In this document: one piece after another, positions 59,901 through 64,000 of the stretch
Numbering within the stretch: the first letter of the stretch is position 1
Layout: every line of letters starts with the position of its first letter
Assembly: GCA_020636325.1 (NCBI GenBank)
Contig: JACJYC010000007.1
Location: 1 to 64,000 of the forward strand
DNA length: 64,000 nucleotides
Origin: Lewinellaceae bacterium
GTDB lineage: Bacteria; Bacteroidota; Bacteroidia; Chitinophagales; Saprospiraceae
Direction: 5' to 3'
Program-made: the position numbers and the translations under genes
The notes under the pieces: model-generated
What the model saw: the letters and a program-made list of their open reading frames with translations, nothing else
Told to the model about the DNA's origin: nothing
Database searches by the model: none

Positions 59901-62680
59901 GGGTTGTCCCAATCGGAGTCGAACGAACCCGTCCATGTCGGATCACCGGCCCCGAAGGCGCCTAAGGCCGTCGACACATTGAACGTGCAGGTTCCGTCGG
60001 TTACGGTAAAATACAGTATGCCCGAGGACAAATTGATCAGGGTAAAACTGTTTGCGGCCTGGTTATAGTCGCCCGCCTTGTCGGTCAGATTAGCATCGTT
60101 GAACCACTCGCTGAGCACGGTAAAACTGTTGTCGCCGCCGATCTGCAGTACATCGGTTATCGTTGAGTTACTGCATTGGAAGTCGACTGGCACGATGATG
60201 AGGTCATTGTTTACAACGGCGCCCATGACGGGGAGTTGAGTAAAGGCCATAACCCCGTTGTTGGTGAAGGTCCCCGTGTTGGAGTGGGGTTGGTCGGTAT
60301 CGAAATAGAAATAGGCTTCGTTGGTAATAACAGCGTTGTTGGTTACGTTGTGATGGACGGTAAAAATGGAACATCCGTCGTTGTTGATATTGCCGCTGGT
60401 GATATTGCGCAATCCGATGTCGCCGGTGTTCTGTCCGATGTTGATTCTGCCGTTGCCGGTATTGCTGAAGGCCGCTTCGTTGGAAATGCCCCACTGGCCG
60501 GTGTTGTCTACATTGACAGTACTGTTATTGTTGGTAAAGACAGCATTGACGCCCTTGCTGACTATACCGTTTGTCCCGATGTTACCGATCAATTTGCCGA
60601 CAGAAAGAACAGCGCTGCTGATATTGGAAAACTGGCCCGCCTGGTTGTAGATACCGCGGTTGGCACAATTGTCGATCCAAACATATCCCCCGCTGTTGGT
60701 GAATGCACCACCGAGGTAGTTATGGATACCGTTGTCGCCGATATTTCCGCCGTTGTCGCCGACGTACAAGCTTGCGCTGATGAAATTGCCGAACACGCCC
60801 GAACCGTGGTTGTAGACGCCGGACAGCGCGGTATTGTCCACGCTGATGTTCCCGAAGTTGTTCAAGGTACCCTCATTTTCAATTCCGTAACCGGTTGAGC
60901 CGTTGACGGTCAGACTGCCGCCGCAGAAGAGTTGGCCGCCTGCCAAAATCCTGATCGACCGGATATTGGCGAATTGGGTCAGGTTGATGGATGGATTGGT
61001 CGCAACAGCCGGGATGACCACATGATCGGTCGAACCGGGTACGGTTCCTCCCACCCAGTTTTCGGCATTCATCCAATCGCTGTTGTTGCAGCCTGTCCAG
61101 AGGGTGCCCTCATCGGTGAGGAGGGTGCCGTTATTTGAGCTGATATTGAACAGGCCGCCGCCCAGATTCTGGATGATGCCGTTGTTGGTTCCGATTGTGT
61201 TGTTCTGGGAGGAGTAATCCAGGATCCATCCGTTGTTGGTCAGGCCGGAGGCGTCGATTTTATTTTGCCCGTATTGGATGATCCCGGCACAACTACCGTT
61301 GGTGAATTGGGTACCGCCTCCACCGTCATAGATACTGGCAACGGGAAAAGTGCTCAAACCGCCAAGATGTACCTGGGCCTGGTCGTTGTTGACGAAAGTG
61401 CCGGAAGTTTGAATCTGAATCCCCGAAACAGAGCAATGATCAATCTTTATCAACCCTCCCTCATTGTGGAATTCCCCATTGGCGTTTATAAAAATCCCAG
61501 CCCTGGTGTCACCGATGGCGGCCTGCCCAATTCTGATTTCGGCCGAATTGTTGTTGGTAAAAACACTGCTTAAATCCACCAGAATCCCATCAAGGCCACA
61601 ATTTTCAATTTTTATCAACCCATTGTTTTCAAAGGTTGTTCCAGCATTTGTGGTTATGATTCCAACGTTCCCTATACTTCCCAGATTACCCATATTGATC
61701 GTACCCGAATTCGAGAAACTCCCGGCAGTCAAGTAAATGCCGTTTTGGCTGGTGTGGTTGATATTAATGGACCCTGACGAAGAAAACAGGGCTTCATTGA
61801 GAATCCCATGGTAGGCGATTTGTGCCGAAGCCGACCCAATGGTCAGTACGGCATTATTCCCCATCGAAAAGTCGCCACCGGTCACATTGGAAAGGCCGTT
61901 TTTATCCGTTCCGCTATCCTCGATAGTGAGAGTGCCTGCTGTAAAATTGAAGTCCCCGATGTTAGCCACCCCGATATTTCCAATGGATCCCGCAGTGCCT
62001 ATTTTAATCTGGGTATTTGAAGAGAAAAGCCCGCTTCCGCTTTCCCGGATGTTCACTGTCCCAAAAAAACAGGAAATGCCGTTGCCGGATACATTGTCAA
62101 TGTTCAGGGTTGGGCTCAGATCATAAAAGAACACCGGGTCGGTATCTATGGTCAGCTGGTCTTCCACCAGCATCCCGTCGCCGCCGATGCTGCCGCTGTT
62201 GCCGATAAAAGTATCGCCGTATAGAAAAGCCTTGGCATTTCCGTCGGAACCGTGGATGTATATTGCGGTCGAGCCCGTATTGTTGACGTAAATCTTTCCG
62301 TTACTTTTCAACGTCCCTCTCACATAGATGCCGACTGAACCTGCACCGCTCACGTTGAGTGTGCCGTTGGTGCCCAACTCCAGCGTTGCGCCTTCTGCGA
62401 TGTCCACCGATTTTACCGTCACCGAAGAACTGATAACGGGAAAGTTCGGCACGCCGTTCGGGACGATCACCTCGTCTGAAGCGGTGGGCACCGAGTTCGT
62501 GCTCCAGTTCGCGGCCGCGGTCCAGCTGCTGTTTGAGCTGCCGTCCCAGGTGACGGTGGCAGCCTGGCCGACAGCAACCGTCAGGAGCAAGGCAAACAAC
62601 AGACCGACTGGCCGCAGCATACGGTGCCTGGCTAAAGAATTGGATAAATCGTTCGGGGAATGTTGAAATTCCTTTTTCAT
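56972..62680 (-). CDS. 5' part of a giant T9SS adhesin-like protein (beta-helix modules)
   Basis: 1902 codons from the ATG at 62680 (MKKEFQHSPNDLSNSLARHR), chosen because a signal peptide follows (LLFALLLTVAVGQA); the open frame further upstream is repeat sequence. It contains four similar modules, starting at about residues 40, 525, 913 and 1412. Each opens with W(T/D)G...SxWxxxxNWS...VPxxxxxVxIP and KSVTVxAxAxLDI, then a ladder of FxNxGxIxIGQxGG/GGQIxIDNT rungs. An Ig-like segment (GCTRILEWPVTVTDCCPAQV) and the first MopE repeat close the part. The frame breaks at 56972. Probably a surface adhesin or matrix protein. Together with the downstream part the gene would encode about 2900 residues. 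Confidence 0.85.
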   Translation of the reverse strand: MKKEFQHSPNDLSNSLARHRMLRPVGLLFALLLTVAVGQAATVTWDGSSNSSWTAAANWSTNSVPTASDEVIVPNGVPNFPVISSSVTVKSVDIAEGATLELGTNGTLNVSGAGSVGIYVRGTLKSNGKIYVNNTGSTAIYIHGSDGNAKAFLYGDTFIGNSGSIGGDGMLVEDQLTIDTDPVFFYDLSPTLNIDNVSGNGISCFFGTVNIRESGSGLFSSNTQIKIGTAGSIGNIGVANIGDFNFTAGTLTIEDSGTDKNGLSNVTGGDFSMGNNAVLTIGSASAQIAYHGILNEALFSSSGSININHTSQNGIYLTAGSFSNSGTINMGNLGSIGNVGIITTNAGTTFENNGLIKIENCGLDGILVDLSSVFTNNNSAEIRIGQAAIGDTRAGIFINANGEFHNEGGLIKIDHCSVSGIQIQTSGTFVNNDQAQVHLGGLSTFPVASIYDGGGGTQFTNGSCAGIIQYGQNKIDASGLTNNGWILDYSSQNNTIGTNNGIIQNLGGGLFNISSNNGTLLTDEGTLWTGCNNSDWMNAENWVGGTVPGSTDHVVIPAVATNPSINLTQFANIRSIRILAGGQLFCGGSLTVNGSTGYGIENEGTLNNFGNISVDNTALSGVYNHGSGVFGNFISASLYVGDNGGNIGDNGIHNYLGGAFTNSGGYVWIDNCANRGIYNQAGQFSNISSAVLSVGKLIGNIGTNGIVSKGVNAVFTNNNSTVNVDNTGQWGISNEAAFSNTGNGRINIGQNTGDIGLRNITSGNINNDGCSIFTVHHNVTNNAVITNEAYFYFDTDQPHSNTGTFTNNGVMAFTQLPVMGAVVNNDLIIVPVDFQCSNSTITDVLQIGGDNSFTVLSEWFNDANLTDKAGDYNQAANSFTLINLSSGILYFTVTDGTCTFNVSTALGAFGAGDPTWTGSFDSDWDNPCNWSPWGVPGVSENVFIPDALNDPVIGSGAAAVVKSVTVEAGAMLDISAGGSLSIDGADGNGLTNNGTINNNGILQIDNTESSAIVNIAGSTFTNNATVNIGQNGGGGNVFVGIDNRAIFLNDSGGQIHIDNTRGFGIGNSAGATFTNAGAVNIGQNGGAANIANDGINNQGAFNNNTGGQIIMDNIDSEAIDNSNGSVFNNAATIHIGQTGGTGNIGYSGILNEADFNNNSNGLILIDNTNFEALWNISSGTFTNAGAFHIGQNGGAGNVSAGIINYAAFVNQNGGQLSVDNAVGSCIFNLSSATFTNADAAISIGAAGTAAGNGIENQGAFFNNGCARIEILSGNVFNNTGNFNNGGLLKLAAQANHIIGNFTNNGVVEDIYGLFTGGTNNGLVIAPASGFCVQQDVLQIGADNSYTVLGEWFNDPELTDKAGDYDQDTNAFIPTNLTDGLHTLYFTATDGTCTFEVSIELELVAGTSAGTATWTGAVSSDWDVACNWSTGSVPTTSIDVIIPDADNDPVIGSTSIAAAKSVTVNADAQLDIIAGGSLVIAGSGASGLINNGTVNNNGAIQIYQTGSHAIENDIAGTFNNSGNIELGQSGGTHSIIRGISNSGTFNHNAGQITIDNANTGIYTITNSVFTNRAVINIGQNGGGNISFVGLYSQAIFNNEDGQINISNTGNDGVRIYTGTFTNAAEINIGQTGGSGSISDDGIQLSEGTFNNNGYLNIDRTGEHAIINYFGTFNNAGTLTIGAIGGVGGAGIRNQATFNNQTCGIIILLDNLNNGGGAFTNNGLFHIDAPSGLGSEFENNGIIQNVQGLTFSGTNNEIIIAPTSIAECTSVSPAFALGETVDFSILGIFTDENATQSAGTFDVASNTFTSNDPLPVATTVLYVEVADPIGGCTRILEWPVTVTDCCPAQVTCFLDSDGDGYGDAATGQVFCQTCGTGYVPDNTDCNDNDADDRTNRIDLVHDGQ

Positions 62681-62684
62681 GGCA

Positions 62685-62936
62685 ATTAAATTTTTACTGA
62701 TTGAAGAATATTGAGTTTTAGGGATAGGCATGAAGACGGCTTGCCCGATACCCCGGCGTAATGGTTTTTCCATAGTGATGTTAGGTGTAAGTCGTAAGTT
62801 GTAAGTCAGTTGGGGAACGGGGGTTGAAAACAAAAGGACTTACGACCAGGAGCTCTTCCTGAAATAGTGTGGCAGAAGGATTGAAAAGTGCCGGGCATTC
62901 CGAACGGGCAGCCCGACCTTAATCAATCAGAAAAAT
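62685..62936. other. Spacer with ACTTACGACT words
   Basis: GTAAGTCGTAAGTTGTAAGT words at 62788-62806 and ACTTACGACC at about 62840, within the upstream region of the giant gene. Nothing else was recognised. Confidence 0.6.
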
Positions 62937-63113
62937 TTAGTCTCTGCTGATTTGCAGTTTTTGGATTGAGACTATCCCGTTGTTCTGTATTCGGATGAAA
63001 TAGAGCCCGGATGGGAAATAAAATCAGCCGGATCTGGGCGAACTTTTGAAGTTTGTCAAATGAGTTGATGATGGTTACCGGATATTTTGCAAGCCGGCGG
63101 GCTAAATTTTTCA
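62937..63113 (-). pseudogene. Remnant of a T9SS sorting domain
   Basis: On the minus strand one frame reads MKNLARRLAKYPVTIINSFD, like the first strand of a sorting domain. Another frame reads FYFPSGLYFIRIQNNGIVS then IQKLQISRD and a stop, like its end. A single frameshift separates them. No passenger domain is left upstream. It lies between the third HTCS and the giant T9SS gene. Confidence 0.45.
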
Positions 63114-63271
63114 TGATTGATTTTTTGAACACTGCAAAGGTGGGGGCAGACCATGCCCGGGCATTGGCAGCCATGTTCCAGAGATTACCGACTATGTTGC
63201 TTAGGAGGAAAAAGATTACAGACTATGTTGCACAAGTCGGAGAAAATAAACCACAAATAAAAGATTATCAG

Positions 63272-64000
63272 CTATTTGCGTGTTGCACTGGGCCTTACGC
63301 CAAATTCTTCGAAAAATGCAGCGGAAAAATAGTTGAGGGAAGTAAATCCGACCTCATAGGCCACCTCGGAAATGGTCAGGTCGCTGTCGGTGAGCAATTG
63401 TTTGCTTTTTTGCAGGCGGATGGAGCGAATATAAAGGGAAGCGGATTTGCCGGTCAGGGCCTTCAATTTGCGGAAGACCTGGGAGCGACTCATGCCCAGC
63501 GAACGGCATAACTGGTTCATGTCCAGTTCGGGATTGGAAAGTTCTTTTTCGACCAGCGCATAGAACTTCTGAAGGAAGGGATCCTCGATTTCAGTGGAGC
63601 CGTTATCATTGGGGAAAACCCGGGCATAACGGGTCTGCAGCCTTTGGCGCAATTCCAGCAGTTTTTCCAGGCGCACCAGCAATTCTCTTTTATCAAAAGG
63701 CTTTGCCAGGTAGGCATCGGCCCCTCTTTCCAGACCGCTGATCCTGGAGTCCACATCCGCCCTTGCCGTGAGGAGTACAATGGGGATATGATCGGTACGT
63801 TCATCCTTTTTTAAAGTTTCCGTGAGCTCAAATCCATCCTTTTCCGGCATCATCACATCACTCACGATGAGGTCGGGCACCTGCTCAATGGCCATTTCTA
63901 TGCCGATGCGTCCGTTTCCGGCAATAGAGAGCTGGTAGTGGTCTTCCAGGCAAGCGATCAGGTATTCCTGTACATCGGGGTTGTCCTCAACGATGAGGAG
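63272..64000 (-). CDS. C-terminal part of a hybrid two-component regulator (HTCS), partial
   Basis: The frame is open to the window edge; 242 residues are visible. A receiver domain (LLIVEDNPDVQEYL, phospho-Asp in SDVMMPEKDGFEL, Lys in YLAKPFDKRELL) is followed by an AraC-type DNA-binding domain (SLGMSRSQVFRKLKALTG, GFTSLNYFSAAFFEEFGVRP). This order with a short linker is that of HTCS proteins such as those at 514 and 25153; a stand-alone receiver-AraC regulator cannot be excluded until the upstream sequence is seen. It is on the same strand as, and upstream of, the giant T9SS gene. Confidence 0.85.
   Translation of the reverse strand, partial: LLIVEDNPDVQEYLIACLEDHYQLSIAGNGRIGIEMAIEQVPDLIVSDVMMPEKDGFELTETLKKDERTDHIPIVLLTARADVDSRISGLERGADAYLAKPFDKRELLVRLEKLLELRQRLQTRYARVFPNDNGSTEIEDPFLQKFYALVEKELSNPELDMNQLCRSLGMSRSQVFRKLKALTGKSASLYIRSIRLQKSKQLLTDSDLTISEVAYEVGFTSLNYFSAAFFEEFGVRPSATRK

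Noticed and set aside
62681..62833. Extended N-terminus of the giant adhesin upstream of 62680.
   Set aside because: The extra codons translate the ACTTACGACT spacer words; a proper signal peptide starts only after the ATG at 62680.

Overview
The window is about 64 kb of a GC-rich (high-50s %) Bacteroidota chromosome, most like the Saprospiria/Lewinella group. The evidence is: several secreted proteins ending in type IX secretion (T9SS) sorting domains, a T9SS plug protein, three hybrid two-component regulators (HTCS), an Oar-like TonB receptor, and promoters of the Bacteroidota form TAnnTTTG. No rRNA, tRNA or CRISPR array was found.

Layout. 1-13.6 kb: end of a T9SS cargo, an HTCS, a beta-helix/MopE-repeat T9SS protein, a helical cytosolic protein, then a cohesin/dockerin-like secreted pair. 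13.6-23.9 kb (minus): a YnjB/C/D-like ABC importer coupled to a radical SAM enzyme, a TonB receptor, a DUF2064 transferase and a lipoprotein. 24-29 kb: an unknown small protein and a second HTCS. 29-53.8 kb: mostly housekeeping and metabolism (TadA-like deaminase, GH16 lipoprotein, IMP dehydrogenase, 3-methyladenine glycosylase, T9SS plug, FolB, acyl-CoA dehydrogenase, OmpA protein, SSS symporter, sugar kinase-like protein, S8 protease with a SPOR-like tail, GH3-LysE pair, USP, ABC exporter). 53.9-64 kb (minus): a giant T9SS adhesin/MopE gene broken by clustered frameshifts, a degraded T9SS tail, and the C-terminal half of a third HTCS.

Working together: T9SS cargo genes sit next to HTCS regulators twice, and the two cargos share the same C-terminal architecture, which suggests regulator-cargo pairs. 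The TonB receptor and the YnjBCD-like importer could form an outer/inner membrane uptake route, with the radical SAM enzyme translationally coupled to it.

The most unusual content is intergenic. A 110-bp mobile element occurs twice; each copy is flanked by its own 8-bp duplication, and one has a visible empty site. Many spacers are built from a small set of repeated words (TTCCTCAG/CGATT, ACTTACGACTTACAACT, GTGAGAGGG, AAAGGTT, CATCAACAATCATAAA) interleaved with palindromes, one of them a perfect 34-bp palindrome. Some spacers hold no detectable gene and consist almost entirely of such repeats.
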